From positions 1 through 30,371 of IMG/VR virus record IMGVR_UViG_3300025806_000129: a stretch of 30,371 nucleotides of DNA. One strand, given 5' to 3'. Positions 14,673 to 22,492 of the stretch are shown one piece after another. Under the pieces are notes generated by a model. The model had not been told where the DNA came from. It saw only the letters and a program-made list of their open reading frames with translations, and searched no databases. The number at the start of each line of letters is the position of its first letter. Positions within the stretch are counted from its first letter, which is position 1. The position numbers and the translations under genes were made by a program. This DNA is from a virus.

Positions 14673-16507
14673 TAGTAAGCCCTGCTACCTCTTCGTCCAG
14701 AGTTTTGCACTTCAAAAGCCAAACCTTCTAATCTCCACTCTGCGTCACTATCAGATTCAATACGAATACCATACAGTTTTCCTGTAGCCCTACATGAAAT
14801 TTTAGATTGAGAGTCTGGGTTAAATTGTATTGGGCCTTCCCAACTTACCGCTTCTTCAGTAGACATTTGTGTTCCAATATAAACATCAACTGTTTCATTT
14901 TTGTCTATTGTTACTTTAGGCCAAATTGCTTTAATGTGTTTAACGCTTGATTGGTCTGGAGCATTTTGCTCATCCATAGTGTAACCTGTACGTTCAATGT
15001 AAGAACGCATATTAACTCCATCAGCCTTAAAGCCAACTCTATCCCTGTATACTTTTGTATTAGTTGGGGAAGCAAACACAAGAACATTTTCTACAGTGTT
15101 CCAGTTAGATGCCCATCGCCCATCTACAGTAGTCCACGTTGGAGTTGCGGTTGCCCAAGTCGATAAAGCGGTTTCATCTTTAATTGTGCCGTAAGCAATG
15201 TAACCAAGGTCAGGCAAGTCTCTAAGTGAAAAAGTATTTTCATGCCAATTCCAAACTAATGCTTTGTCTACTTGACCTGTAATATTGTCAGCGGAAGGAA
15301 AACAAGCAAGGACTTCAGACCTGTTGTAGTCTGTAACACAGAATGATTTTTTATATTGATCGCCATCAATGTAAGAAAACAAGTAGTCTCGCATCTTGTG
15401 AGGCAAAATACTTTTTATACGTTGCCCATCATTAATGTACATATCTCCATTACCAAATATAAAATGACCACCATCAAATTCGGTAACACAGTTTTTTGCA
15501 AGAATACCAACATTAGGAGATATCTGTCTAAAGGCAAATATAAAAGGAGTTCCTACATATGTCATTGCATATATAGAATCTTCTTTGTAAATCATAAAAG
15601 TGTCTTGCAAAGGGAGACCATCAAGAATAGCGCCTTTAGTATCTTCTAAAGAATATTCACCTGCATCTACTGTAGCATCGTTTTCATCCCAAGATGAAGG
15701 TACTCCGTTTACTGGAGCCTCAGTAGACCATTTAACAACTCTAGAGTTAGGTGTTCCTGATCTTGTAATATTTAAACTAACCAAAAAAGACCTGAATGAT
15801 CTAATAGATTTACATAGTATACCTGATTGCCAGTTAGTTAAATCACCTAGTTTGTTAGATACTGAAGGCGCACCACTAGATAAAGTCCACTCTTGAGGTG
15901 GATCAAAATTGTTAGTTAAAATAAAAACGCCACCAATAACTGTTGATACCCAGTTTTCAGAAGCAGTTGCAGAATAATTATTATCAGATGTGGTAGCGTT
16001 TAATGGGGTTACATTAATTCCATCAGCGTGAGCATAAGATGTAGTACCTGTTAAGGTAATTACACCTGTGCTTGTATCTCTTGCTGAATACGTTAACACC
16101 TCATATGTTGAACCAGAACCAATTTTTAAAGTTCCAGTTGCAGACAATGATGTAAGTACAGAGCCTGTATCTACTGTAATAGAAGAGGCACCTGCTAGTA
16201 TAGCCCCATTTACAGTTAAAACATTTTGCCTTGTGATGTTAGTCCAAGATGTTCCATTGTGTACATATATTTTGTTAAGACCTGCAACAACCCAATACTC
16301 AGCAGTACCTGCCTTTATTTGAGTAATGTAATAAGGTGCGATAGGACAGGTTTCAATAACTGATGAATATCCCGGAGACTTCATTACAGCCCCATGCTCT
16401 AGCCTAACATTATTACCGTCAGACCACGCATTAGCAGGTAATTGAAAAGGGGATATATCCTTTACAATTCCTAGTTGCCCAGATGTATCTACTGGTATTA
16501 ATGCCAT
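14672..16507 (-). CDS. Tail nozzle/stabilisation-type protein
   Basis: 611 aa. Start ALIPVDTSGQLGIVKDISPF followed by LPANAWSDGNNVRLEHGAV is typical of large podoviral tail proteins that form the nozzle or stabilise the portal-tail joint (T7 gp12 / P22 gp10 type beta-propeller). Propeller-like blades are seen as repeated short strands (EYWVVAGLNKIYVHNGTSW, GGVFILTNNFDPPQEW, DTFMIYKEDSIYAMTYVG, GGHFIFGNGDMYINDGQ). The C-terminus is a beta sandwich (AEWRLEGLAFEVQ) ending in basic residues. Position next to fibers and the adaptor agrees. High certainty for a tail role, moderate for the exact analogue. Confidence 0.75.
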   Translation of the reverse strand: MALIPVDTSGQLGIVKDISPFQLPANAWSDGNNVRLEHGAVMKSPGYSSVIETCPIAPYYITQIKAGTAEYWVVAGLNKIYVHNGTSWTNITRQNVLTVNGAILAGASSITVDTGSVLTSLSATGTLKIGSGSTYEVLTYSARDTSTGVITLTGTTSYAHADGINVTPLNATTSDNNYSATASENWVSTVIGGVFILTNNFDPPQEWTLSSGAPSVSNKLGDLTNWQSGILCKSIRSFRSFLVSLNITRSGTPNSRVVKWSTEAPVNGVPSSWDENDATVDAGEYSLEDTKGAILDGLPLQDTFMIYKEDSIYAMTYVGTPFIFAFRQISPNVGILAKNCVTEFDGGHFIFGNGDMYINDGQRIKSILPHKMRDYLFSYIDGDQYKKSFCVTDYNRSEVLACFPSADNITGQVDKALVWNWHENTFSLRDLPDLGYIAYGTIKDETALSTWATATPTWTTVDGRWASNWNTVENVLVFASPTNTKVYRDRVGFKADGVNMRSYIERTGYTMDEQNAPDQSSVKHIKAIWPKVTIDKNETVDVYIGTQMSTEEAVSWEGPIQFNPDSQSKISCRATGKLYGIRIESDSDAEWRLEGLAFEVQNSGRRGSRAY

Positions 16508-16809
16508 TATGGTTTAGGATACTTTGTTTTAACAGCCTGTCGTAATCCTTCCAACGTAGTGACAGATGCCATTCGTTCTTCTACAACGCCTTCCCATAGG
16601 GCAACGACCAGTTCGTCAATGGATGGATACTCCGCCTGTCGATCACGCTTGTATTGCGTTGCGTCTTGCTCTGCTTGCAGTCTTAAAACTTCTACGTCAT
16701 ACCTTGACTGGTTAATCTCAACTGGATTTCCGTTAGCGTCAAAGCATCCTGCAGAGTCATCAATACGAACCACATTAGAATATAGGTTGTAGATTGCTTG
16801 ATGGTTCAT
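16507..16809 (-). CDS. Fiber-partner protein of cassette 3 (tail fiber assembly-like)
   Basis: 100 aa. The N-terminus MNHQAIYNLYSNVVRIDD is nearly identical to the partner at 18336-18587, while the C-terminus (AEYPSIDELVVALWEGVVEE, ending RQAVKTKYPKP) resembles the partner at 17426-17734 (AEAYPSWQEQMDMMF, ending IEAVKEAYPK). It therefore looks like a fusion of the two. Small proteins coded directly after an adhesin usually assist its folding or assembly. The start overlaps the adhesin stop (ATGA). Confidence 0.62.
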   Translation of the reverse strand: MNHQAIYNLYSNVVRIDDSAGCFDANGNPVEINQSRYDVEVLRLQAEQDATQYKRDRQAEYPSIDELVVALWEGVVEERMASVTTLEGLRQAVKTKYPKP

Positions 16810-16823
16810 GCTCCGATCTCCAT
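16784..16823. repeat. Copy A of 40-nt repeat at adhesin/partner junction
   Basis: Forms a direct repeat with 18562-18601: 37 of 40 bases identical by eye, same orientation. It spans the last codons of the cassette 3 adhesin and the first codons of its MNHQAIYNLY partner. Such a shared junction can serve as a site for homologous exchange between cassettes. Confidence 0.7.
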
Positions 16824-17429
16824 AAGTGTTATAGAAGAAATAGATCGTTTAATTGCGCTGTTATTGTCGTTATCATTCGGGGAATAATTTAAATAAACAT
16901 AATTACTATTTCCTGTATATCCTCTAAAAAACATTAACTTATAGGTTATTGATGAAGTAGATGAAGGTGAATCTAGCGCATTAATAGCCCCGTTATAAAT
17001 ATCATTATTATTAACACCCTGATACCTTGTCCCTGCTGATGTTCTTAGCCGATTCCCTGCGGCATCAGACAAATGAATTGCTGTGCTATCTCTGTAAAGT
17101 TGAAACACAGTATTAACATCTGCTTGACTTTGATAAGCAAAAACTACTGTTACCAATATTTTGCTTGACGTAGCAGAAGGAGTAATTGAGGCTTCTAGCC
17201 CTGTAGTTACTGCTGTACCGCTGTTTGTTGACGATGTGTCTGATTTGGTTGTTTGAACAACTTGCAACACTTTGCCCGCTGATAAACCTGTTACAGTTGC
17301 ACCCGTTACGTCTAAAGTTCCATTTACATCTAGCGTTGCCCCTGACGGTACGGTGAATGTGTCACCGCTATCGCCTAGTTGTAAGGAGGTAACACGAGGG
17401 GAAAGTTTTTCCGTTTTTACTTCACTCAT
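16806..17429 (-). CDS. Adhesin/short tail fiber of cassette 3
   Basis: 207 aa. An N-terminal beta-helix-like shaft (LQLGDSGDTFTVPSGATLDV, GTLDVTGATVTGL) precedes a head domain from GKVLQVVQTTKSDT through TGLEASITPSATSSKILVTV, FQLYRDSTAIHLSDAAGNRL and finishing SISSITLMEIGA. The shaft matches the adhesin of cassette 2 and the head matches that of cassette 1, so the gene is mosaic. AAGGAGG (complement of 17440-17446) lies 10 nt upstream of ATG 17429, within the preceding gene. Likely host-receptor binding. Confidence 0.68.
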   Translation of the reverse strand: MSEVKTEKLSPRVTSLQLGDSGDTFTVPSGATLDVNGTLDVTGATVTGLSAGKVLQVVQTTKSDTSSTNSGTAVTTGLEASITPSATSSKILVTVVFAYQSQADVNTVFQLYRDSTAIHLSDAAGNRLRTSAGTRYQGVNNNDIYNGAINALDSPSSTSSITYKLMFFRGYTGNSNYVYLNYSPNDNDNNSAIKRSISSITLMEIGA

Positions 17430-17734
17430 TTTGGATATGCCTCCTTAACGGCTTCGATTGCATCTAACCAAGTGCGAGAGCCTTCCGTTTGATCGTGAAA
17501 CATCATGTCCATTTGTTCTTGCCAAGATGGGTATGCTTCTGCTCTTGCTCTTGCGTATGCTTGTGCATCGTATTCCGCTTGCCATTCGGCGTGTGCAGTT
17601 TCGATTTCTGATTCGGTAGGTTGTGGCGATGCGCTATTCCATTTTTTAATGAACACGCCGTCACCATCGTTTTGCAGAACGAAATCAACTTTCGGCGTAA
17701 AGCCTAGTTTTTCTAACCCGTTTGAAGTAATCAT
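17426..17734 (-). CDS. Fiber-partner protein of cassette 2 (tail fiber assembly-like)
   Basis: 102 aa. An N-terminal beta segment (KLGFTPKVDFVLQNDGDGVF, IKKWNSASPQPTESEIETAH) leads to a long helix rich in Ala/Glu/Arg (EWQAEYDAQAYARARAEAYP) and SWQEQMDMMF with a helical end IEAVKEAYPK. The Pro-rich turn and the YPSWxEQxDM helix are the signature of chaperone/assembly proteins that follow fiber genes and of XkdW-like proteins. It overlaps both neighbours by 4 nt. Confidence 0.68.
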   Translation of the reverse strand: MITSNGLEKLGFTPKVDFVLQNDGDGVFIKKWNSASPQPTESEIETAHAEWQAEYDAQAYARARAEAYPSWQEQMDMMFHDQTEGSRTWLDAIEAVKEAYPK

Positions 17735-18336
17735 GTTAGCCTCACAAAAGATGCCATGTTATTTGTTGCAGTGCTTGCATTAAAACCAGTCGCGTCTAAT
17801 GGAGGGTTATCATTCGTTCCATGTCTCGCATAGATTTCTAAATAGTCACTTGAACCATTCATTTGAGATATGCAAGAAATCGTAATGTCATTCTGCATCG
17901 AAGCGCGATACAAAGTTTCGCCATGCATAAACTCTGAGCCGTTTTTATAAACATACCCATCAACAACGTCGTATTGGGTTCCGGCGTTGTTCCAACCTAG
18001 ATGGGCAATCACCAAGTAATATCCGGCTTCATCTGGTTGGAATCGGTAGTTTGTCGTGCTATCCCACCAACCATTTGGATCATAAACTTCAGTGTCGTAT
18101 TGCACTTTCGTAATGACATTTTTTGTCATCGCCTGATCTGCGCTGAGAGCGACATTCACAAAATCGTTTGAAACTCCAAACCCAGTTGCGGTTGCTCCTG
18201 TCGCGTCAATCGTGGCACCCGATGCAATGTCGAGAGTCGTTCCTGATGGAATCGTAAACGTATCGCCCGAATCACCAAATGTAAAAGCCGTTCCTGTGGC
18301 GGGGCTTATCTTGTTTGCTTTAATTTCACTAGACAT
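17731..18336 (-). CDS. Adhesin/short tail fiber of cassette 2, C1q/TNF-like head
   Basis: 201 aa. A shaft (TFGDSGDTFTIPSGTTLDIA, GATIDATGATATGFG) is followed by a head with VALSADQAMTKNVITKVQYD, then DPNGWWDSTTNYRFQPDEAG, YYLVIAHLGWNN and a final ASFVRL strand. The order (x-F-P-x-x-G-x-Y-x-V/I central strand) is that of C1q/TNF-like jelly-roll domains that form trimeric binding heads. A strong AGGAGG (complement of 18343-18348) precedes the ATG. Host-surface binding is the likely role. Confidence 0.68.
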   Translation of the reverse strand: MSSEIKANKISPATGTAFTFGDSGDTFTIPSGTTLDIASGATIDATGATATGFGVSNDFVNVALSADQAMTKNVITKVQYDTEVYDPNGWWDSTTNYRFQPDEAGYYLVIAHLGWNNAGTQYDVVDGYVYKNGSEFMHGETLYRASMQNDITISCISQMNGSSDYLEIYARHGTNDNPPLDATGFNASTATNNMASFVRLT

Positions 18337-18587
18337 TACAAGCCTCCTGACAGTGCTTTGATTTCAGCATCGGTCAAGCCCAGTGCTTCAAGTTTAGAAA
18401 CGGCAGATGCCTTGTCTGTTTCTGCTTGTATTTGTTCTGCTTCATAGTTGGCTTGCAATCGTGCAACTTCTGCTTCGTAGTTTGATCGAACAATGGAAAC
18501 TGGATTGCCGTCTTTGTCTTTTGCTCCTTCACCGTCATCAACAGAAACAACATTTGGATACAGGTTGTAAATTGCTTGATGGTTCAT
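18336..18587 (-). CDS. Fiber-partner protein of cassette 1
   Basis: 83 aa. N-terminus MNHQAIYNLYPNVVSVDDGE, a turn DKDGNPVSIVRSNYEAEVAR, a long helix and a different C-terminus (SKLEALGLTDAEIKALSGG). The first 45 residues match the cassette 3 partner, the rest does not. Probably a folding or assembly aid for the adhesin upstream. The start is coupled to the adhesin stop and the end to the next adhesin start (TAATG). Confidence 0.6.
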   Translation of the reverse strand: MNHQAIYNLYPNVVSVDDGEGAKDKDGNPVSIVRSNYEAEVARLQANYEAEQIQAETDKASAVSKLEALGLTDAEIKALSGGL

Positions 18588-18601
18588 GCGCCTATCTCCA
18601 T
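18562..18601. repeat. Copy B of 40-nt repeat at adhesin/partner junction
   Basis: Pairs with 16784-16823 (37/40 identical). It covers the end of the cassette 1 adhesin and the start of its partner. The three differences are single substitutions, two of them in the last adhesin codons. Confidence 0.7.
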
Positions 18602-19156
18602 GACTGTAATGCTTGATGCGGTTCTTGAAATTGTGTCTGCATCGGTGTCATAACCTGATCTATTAATGTATATAGTGTTTGTGCCTTCCGCTCCACCTGT
18701 AAATTTGTAAGTTGTTGATGACGTAGTATTTGGAGAGTCAAGATACATAATTGCAGAGTTCATCTGATGCGCTTGGTTGCTAATCCTTCCTGATGATGAG
18801 GTGCGCTGTCTACTCCCTGCGGCGTCTGCAATAAAAATATTTGTTGAGTCACGAACAAGAATGATCCAGTTTTCTTGTCCATTTGCAGATGAGTGATGAA
18901 CAGTTGCAAACACTAATACTTTGCTTGATGTTGAAGATGGCGTTATTGATACTGAAAGACCAGTAATGTCGCCAACGTCACCTCCAGTGCTTGCCCTGCT
19001 AAAAGTGTCAGTCTTTACTGTCTGAACAACTTGCAACACTTTTCCAAACCCAGACACTGTTGCTGATGCGTGTGGCTGTACGGTTGTTCCAGACCCACCC
19101 AACGTAAGCGTTGAGCCAGACTCTTTGTCGATTGCGTTTACATTTATGGTGCTCAT
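18584..19156 (-). CDS. Adhesin/short tail fiber of cassette 1
   Basis: 190 aa from ATG 19156, which overlaps the stop of the main fiber gene (ATGA); a GTG 12 nt earlier is possible but less likely. A short N-terminal shaft (INVNAIDKESGSTLTLGGSG) precedes a head with GKVLQVVQTVKTDTFSRAST, SVSITPSSTSSKVLVFATV, ILVRDSTNIFIADAAGSRQR and the end TASSITVMEIGA. The head is clearly paralogous to the head of the adhesin at 16806-17429. Receptor binding by analogy with tandem phage adhesins. Confidence 0.66.
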   Translation of the reverse strand: MSTINVNAIDKESGSTLTLGGSGTTVQPHASATVSGFGKVLQVVQTVKTDTFSRASTGGDVGDITGLSVSITPSSTSSKVLVFATVHHSSANGQENWIILVRDSTNIFIADAAGSRQRTSSSGRISNQAHQMNSAIMYLDSPNTTSSTTYKFTGGAEGTNTIYINRSGYDTDADTISRTASSITVMEIGA

Positions 19157-20760
19157 ACAATTACCCACGTTGATCCGCTAGGAACAGTAACAGTAGCGCT
19201 TGCATCAATAGTAATTGGCCCTGCACTGACAGCGTTTTCGTTTGTTGTTATACTATAACTTGTTGTCACGTTTTGCTCGTTTTCATAAAATATTTCATCT
19301 CCACCTGCTCCAGTAGCCCCACCACCTATGCTACCCCAAGCGGCCCCATACCCCTCAAAACTTCCTGTAGTGCTGTTGTATCTAATGTACCCCGCTGATG
19401 GTGATCCATCTCGCTGTGCGGTAGTACCCGCAGGTAATACGGCTGAACCTGTAGCAGATGTTTTATCTACAAAGTTTAATGTACCACTGCTTGCCGCTGT
19501 AACACGACCTTGCTGATCTACCGTAATAGATGATGCAGTATAACTTCCGGGGGTAACTGCTGTGTCTGCTAGTTTATCCGCAGTAACAGCGTCATCAGCA
19601 ATAGTTGCAGTAGCAACCTGTTTCCATGCTAAACCATTAGTAGCCGAAGGGTCTGCAATTACAGCATAGTCAGTAGTTCCAACTGGAAGTCTTGTTTCAG
19701 AGTCTACTGTATTGTATACAAGTAGATCACCTTTAGTAGTTAGTTTGTCCGTACCTACAATTGATACCATCTGCCACTCGTTAGAGGCAGACGAATACTT
19801 CATGTATTGATCGTTAGTAGGCGCTGTTGAGGATACTGACTTGCCTTGTATACCTGTTACAGTAACCGCACCAGTGTTAGCCATAGTAGCATCATTAGAC
19901 AATGCGGCGGCTGTAAATCCAGTACCATCACCAATAAGAATCTGAGTGTCTGCTACTGCTTTATCAGAAGGCACACCGCTTGAGTTAGCATCTCTAACCT
20001 TTACTGTGTTAGCCGCCATGTCTGCTAATTCAGCATTGGCTACACCACCATCCTTGATTGTAATTTCACCAGAAGATGCCGCAAAGTTATCAGAGTTAAA
20101 TGATGCTACACCTTTGTTAGATGTAGATGCGTCTTCCCCTGATATTGTAAGCGTTGTCCCTGTTGCTGAAGTATCAATTCCTTCACCGCCAGTAACCGTT
20201 AGACTTTCTGAATCAAGATCAATATCAATAGTGCCGCTATCAGATATAACATCCAAATCTTGTGCTGTAACTTGTGAATCAACATACGCCTTGATTGACT
20301 GTTGTGTAGCAAGTTTGACAGCCGAATCGGAAGCCATGTCATCTTCATCTTTAATTCCTGTAACCGTTGCCCCATCACCCGCTACGTTAACGCTACTAAA
20401 TTTACCAGTAGATGCGGTAGTAGCACCGATAGGAGTTCCATCAATAGAACCTGCATTAATATCTACACTGTTAGATGTTAGTGGCGATACCGCTAAAGTT
20501 ATCCAAGCATCGTTTGCTTCGTTTCTAATTTTTAGTACATCGTTTGTTGTGTCAAACCAAACAAGCCCTGCTGATATAGAAGTTGATGGTGCTGACGCTG
20601 AAGTATGGATTGCGTTAACAGCCGCATCTACAGAAGGAAAAGAATCTTTTAATACTTTTTTAATAAGCCTAAGATGATCGTCACCTTGACTTACATTATC
20701 TGTAGCGGCAGGGTTAGTGTCAACTAATCCGTTTAAATAATTTGCGCTTTCTAATGCCAT
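19153..20760 (-). CDS. Main tail fiber protein
   Basis: 535 aa. N-terminus MALESANYLNGLVDTNPAAT through DDHLRLIKKVLKDSFPSVD is the usual virion-attachment module of marine and enterobacterial podovirus fibers. A long repetitive shaft rich in Asp/Thr/Ser/Gly follows, with recurring KLATQQSIKAYVDSQVTAQD, ADDAVTADKLADTAVTPGSY and SSGTLNFVDKT units typical of beta-structured fibers. The C-terminal domain (GGDEIFYENEQNVTTSYSIT to PITIDASATVTVPSGSTWVI) is a recurrent marine-phage fiber tip. It is the scaffold to which the three downstream small adhesins may attach, which is inference. It starts one base into the adaptor stop. Confidence 0.85.
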   Translation of the reverse strand: MALESANYLNGLVDTNPAATDNVSQGDDHLRLIKKVLKDSFPSVDAAVNAIHTSASAPSTSISAGLVWFDTTNDVLKIRNEANDAWITLAVSPLTSNSVDINAGSIDGTPIGATTASTGKFSSVNVAGDGATVTGIKDEDDMASDSAVKLATQQSIKAYVDSQVTAQDLDVISDSGTIDIDLDSESLTVTGGEGIDTSATGTTLTISGEDASTSNKGVASFNSDNFAASSGEITIKDGGVANAELADMAANTVKVRDANSSGVPSDKAVADTQILIGDGTGFTAAALSNDATMANTGAVTVTGIQGKSVSSTAPTNDQYMKYSSASNEWQMVSIVGTDKLTTKGDLLVYNTVDSETRLPVGTTDYAVIADPSATNGLAWKQVATATIADDAVTADKLADTAVTPGSYTASSITVDQQGRVTAASSGTLNFVDKTSATGSAVLPAGTTAQRDGSPSAGYIRYNSTTGSFEGYGAAWGSIGGGATGAGGDEIFYENEQNVTTSYSITTNENAVSAGPITIDASATVTVPSGSTWVIV

Positions 20761-21389
20761 TAGTAATACCCGCTTGTGTTCATTATTCTAAGTGCAGAAC
20801 CAGAGTGTCTATCTTTTTGATCCTGCTCTTGTATCTTTGTCATAGACTCTGTTAGAGCGGTAGCCCACAACTGAATCCTTTGATCGTTCATTAAGAACGG
20901 TTCAGCCTCCAAAAGAGCGCCATACAAATACACATCTGGTGCATTAGTAATTACCCAATTGGTAGGGCTACTATCACTTAATGCGTCAAACTTTTTATAG
21001 TAAAGCATACTTACATCATAAACTACATCTGGAGTAGGCCCAAATTTTATATTGTTTGCAATAATAGTATAGACTTGAGGTTTTCCAGAAGAACTACCCG
21101 CATAGATTCTGTTATAAATTTCTGGGGTAACATATTGCAATTGAACTATAGGGTCGGCAATCAAATGAATATCTCTCATTTGAATATACCCTGTTGGCAA
21201 TGCTATAGTGCTAGTCCCTGCTACAGTATCTACTGACTCATCTAAAGTTTCCATAGCACGAATACGCAAGGTTCGATTAAATCGAGCCTCGCATAACTCT
21301 ATAAACTCTGGTATTCTGGCTGACAAGTCATCCCTGTCTAACCAGTTAGCCACAGCCGTTTGTAGTTCAGTGTAGTTTGATATAGCCAT
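20760..21389 (-). CDS. Head-to-tail adaptor protein
   Basis: 209 aa. The start ISNYTELQTAVANWLDRDDL then ARIPEFIELCEARFNRTLR is the standard opening of the phage adaptor family that docks below the portal (T7 gp11/gp4-like, SU10-type adaptor). A beta domain follows (IALPTGYIQMRDIHLIADP, YVTPEIYNRIYAGSSSGKPQ, YYKKFDALSD) and a helical C-terminus (DVYLYGALLEAEPFLMNDQR). The stop overlaps the fiber start (TAATG). Confidence 0.85.
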   Translation of the reverse strand: MAISNYTELQTAVANWLDRDDLSARIPEFIELCEARFNRTLRIRAMETLDESVDTVAGTSTIALPTGYIQMRDIHLIADPIVQLQYVTPEIYNRIYAGSSSGKPQVYTIIANNIKFGPTPDVVYDVSMLYYKKFDALSDSSPTNWVITNAPDVYLYGALLEAEPFLMNDQRIQLWATALTESMTKIQEQDQKDRHSGSALRIMNTSGYY

Positions 21390-21478
21390 TATCTACGAGC
21401 AATATAATATACTGTATTGTTTAAAGGGGCAAAGTTTGTTTGTGTCGCGCCTGCCTGTCCGGGATTGTATAGCCACAT
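21389..21478 (-). CDS. 29-aa peptide coupled to the adaptor gene
   Basis: Starts ATG 21478 with MWLYNPGQAGATQTNFAPLN and ends in YYIARR; its TAA overlaps the adaptor ATG (TAATG). No family recognised. The coupling and lack of any other gene here favour a real small gene or a leader peptide that feeds ribosomes to the adaptor start. Confidence 0.42.
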   Translation of the reverse strand: MWLYNPGQAGATQTNFAPLNNTVYYIARR

Positions 21479-21481
21479 AAT

Positions 21482-21637
21482 TTAATTCCCCAATAATTTT
21501 TTTGCGCCTTTTCTAATAAGGCTATTTCTATAAAGATCAGAATACTGTTTTCCTAATTCTTTTGCTATACGGTCAACTACTGATTGATCCATTGTTTCAA
21601 TAGACTCTTTGTTTTTCATCTTTTCTTTAGGGCGCAT
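21482..21637 (-). CDS. Small hypothetical helical protein, 51 aa
   Basis: ATG 21637 to TAA 21482: MRPKEKMKNKESIETMDQSV then VDRIAKELGKQYSDLYRNSL and a basic tail. It is entirely helical and charged. It sits 2 nt from the upstream gene and 3 nt from the 29-aa gene, filling an otherwise empty gap, as expected of a real small gene in this operon. Function unknown. Confidence 0.52.
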   Translation of the reverse strand: MRPKEKMKNKESIETMDQSVVDRIAKELGKQYSDLYRNSLIRKGAKKLLGN

Positions 21638-21639
21638 AG

Positions 21640-21945
21640 TTATAGCCTCGTTGGTGTTGTGCGTAAGAAAGCGTTATCAGGATCGTTAAGATACTTTTTC
21701 ATTAACTTATGATCTTTTTCTATTGCACCGTTTGTTTCTTTCATCCACTGTTCCCATATAGTTACAGGAATAGATGCTACTCTCATACCATGCTGTTGCT
21801 TACCAAAAGTAAGTTTATCACCATAGTCATTTAATAATTCTTTATTGTTATTTAATATACCTTCTACATCTTGGTGAGTAACAACACTGGCTGTACCATC
21901 AGAGTGTTCCTCTACTGTAGTTTTACGGTAATGCTTATCTCTCAT
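21640..21945 (-). CDS. Small conserved-looking head/tail accessory protein
   Basis: 101 aa. A polar beta start (RKTTVEEHSDGTASVVTHQD) is followed by helices (VEGILNNNKELLNDYGDKLT, IPVTIWEQWMKETNGAIEKD) and the ending YLNDPDNAFLRTTPTRL. The DPDN.FLRT ending recurs in small proteins found between capsid and adaptor genes of podoviruses; the function is not known. It is coupled to the upstream 48-aa gene (ATGA). Confidence 0.62.
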   Translation of the reverse strand: MRDKHYRKTTVEEHSDGTASVVTHQDVEGILNNNKELLNDYGDKLTFGKQQHGMRVASIPVTIWEQWMKETNGAIEKDHKLMKKYLNDPDNAFLRTTPTRL

Positions 21946-22088
21946 AACGGTAGTGATCCTCTATCCTTTGACATTGCTTTTAAATCTTTAACTGCTTTTT
22001 GTACAGATGCTTTAACAGTGTAAGGTTTCTCTTTTACTGTTTGCTCTTTAGGTTTTTTAAGACCTTCTTTAAGTAGTTTTTTACTCAT
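21942..22088 (-). CDS. Small basic protein, 48 aa
   Basis: ATG 22088 (MSKKLLKEGLKKPKEQTVKE) to TGA 21942, which overlaps the next gene start (ATGA). It has a high Lys content and helical propensity in its second half (ASVQKAVKDLKAMSKDRGSL). It falls two bases after the 117-aa gene. No family recognised; nucleic-acid or capsid-interior association possible. Confidence 0.52.
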   Translation of the reverse strand: MSKKLLKEGLKKPKEQTVKEKPYTVKASVQKAVKDLKAMSKDRGSLPL

Positions 22089-22090
22089 GT

Positions 22091-22444
22091 TTAATTTGAA
22101 TTCCTTTTTTTCCTTTTTATAGTTGGGCTAAAGTTTATAGCAAAATTACTTGCATCCCACAGTGTCGGAAATTTAAGATAGTCTTGTTTCTGCATCGCTT
22201 CCCGATACGCTTGTTCAGGACTTAATCTTTCTAAACCGGGGGAACGCCATCTAATAGTAGGATACATAGCGCCTTCCGCACTAGGCAAGAGTCCAAGGGG
22301 TGCAGTTGCACTGTAGATTGTTTGAGGGTTTCCTCTTTTATCTTCTAAATACATTTCGTTTACTAAAGGAGAATTAGTTTTACCTTTAGCCCTTTGCATC
22401 CAAAAGGGTTCTTCCTCGCCCATTAAATATTCAATTAAACCCAT
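22091..22444 (-). CDS. Hypothetical capsid-proximal protein, 117 aa
   Basis: Starts MGLIEYLMGEEEPFWMQRAK, has a middle with NPQTIYSATAPLGLLPSAEG and MYPTIRWRSPGLERLSPEQA, and a basic end TIKRKKRNSN. No family recognised. It is the first gene after the capsid terminator, so it would be expressed at a lower level than the capsid. The upstream ribosome-binding site is weak. Confidence 0.5.
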   Translation of the reverse strand: MGLIEYLMGEEEPFWMQRAKGKTNSPLVNEMYLEDKRGNPQTIYSATAPLGLLPSAEGAMYPTIRWRSPGLERLSPEQAYREAMQKQDYLKFPTLWDASNFAINFSPTIKRKKRNSN

Positions 22445-22456
22445 TAGTGTATTCTC

Positions 22457-22485
22457 AGAAAGAAAGGCTCCCCCGAAGGGGAGCC
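22457..22485 (-). terminator. Rho-independent terminator after the capsid gene
   Basis: Read leftwards: GGCTCCCC, loop TTCG, GGGGAGCC, then TTTCTTTCT. An 8-bp GC-rich stem closed by a UUCG tetraloop is exceptionally stable. It begins 7 nt after the capsid stop, inside an otherwise continuous operon, so it likely trims readthrough into the downstream tail genes and raises capsid messenger abundance. Confidence 0.9.
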
Positions 22486-22492
22486 AAACTCA

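Noticed and set aside
19946-20677. 243-codon open frame on the plus strand
   Set aside because: It lies wholly opposite the tail fiber gene, whose protein has clear family features. The plus-strand product is Ser/Val/Ala-rich shadow sequence without a ribosome-binding site.
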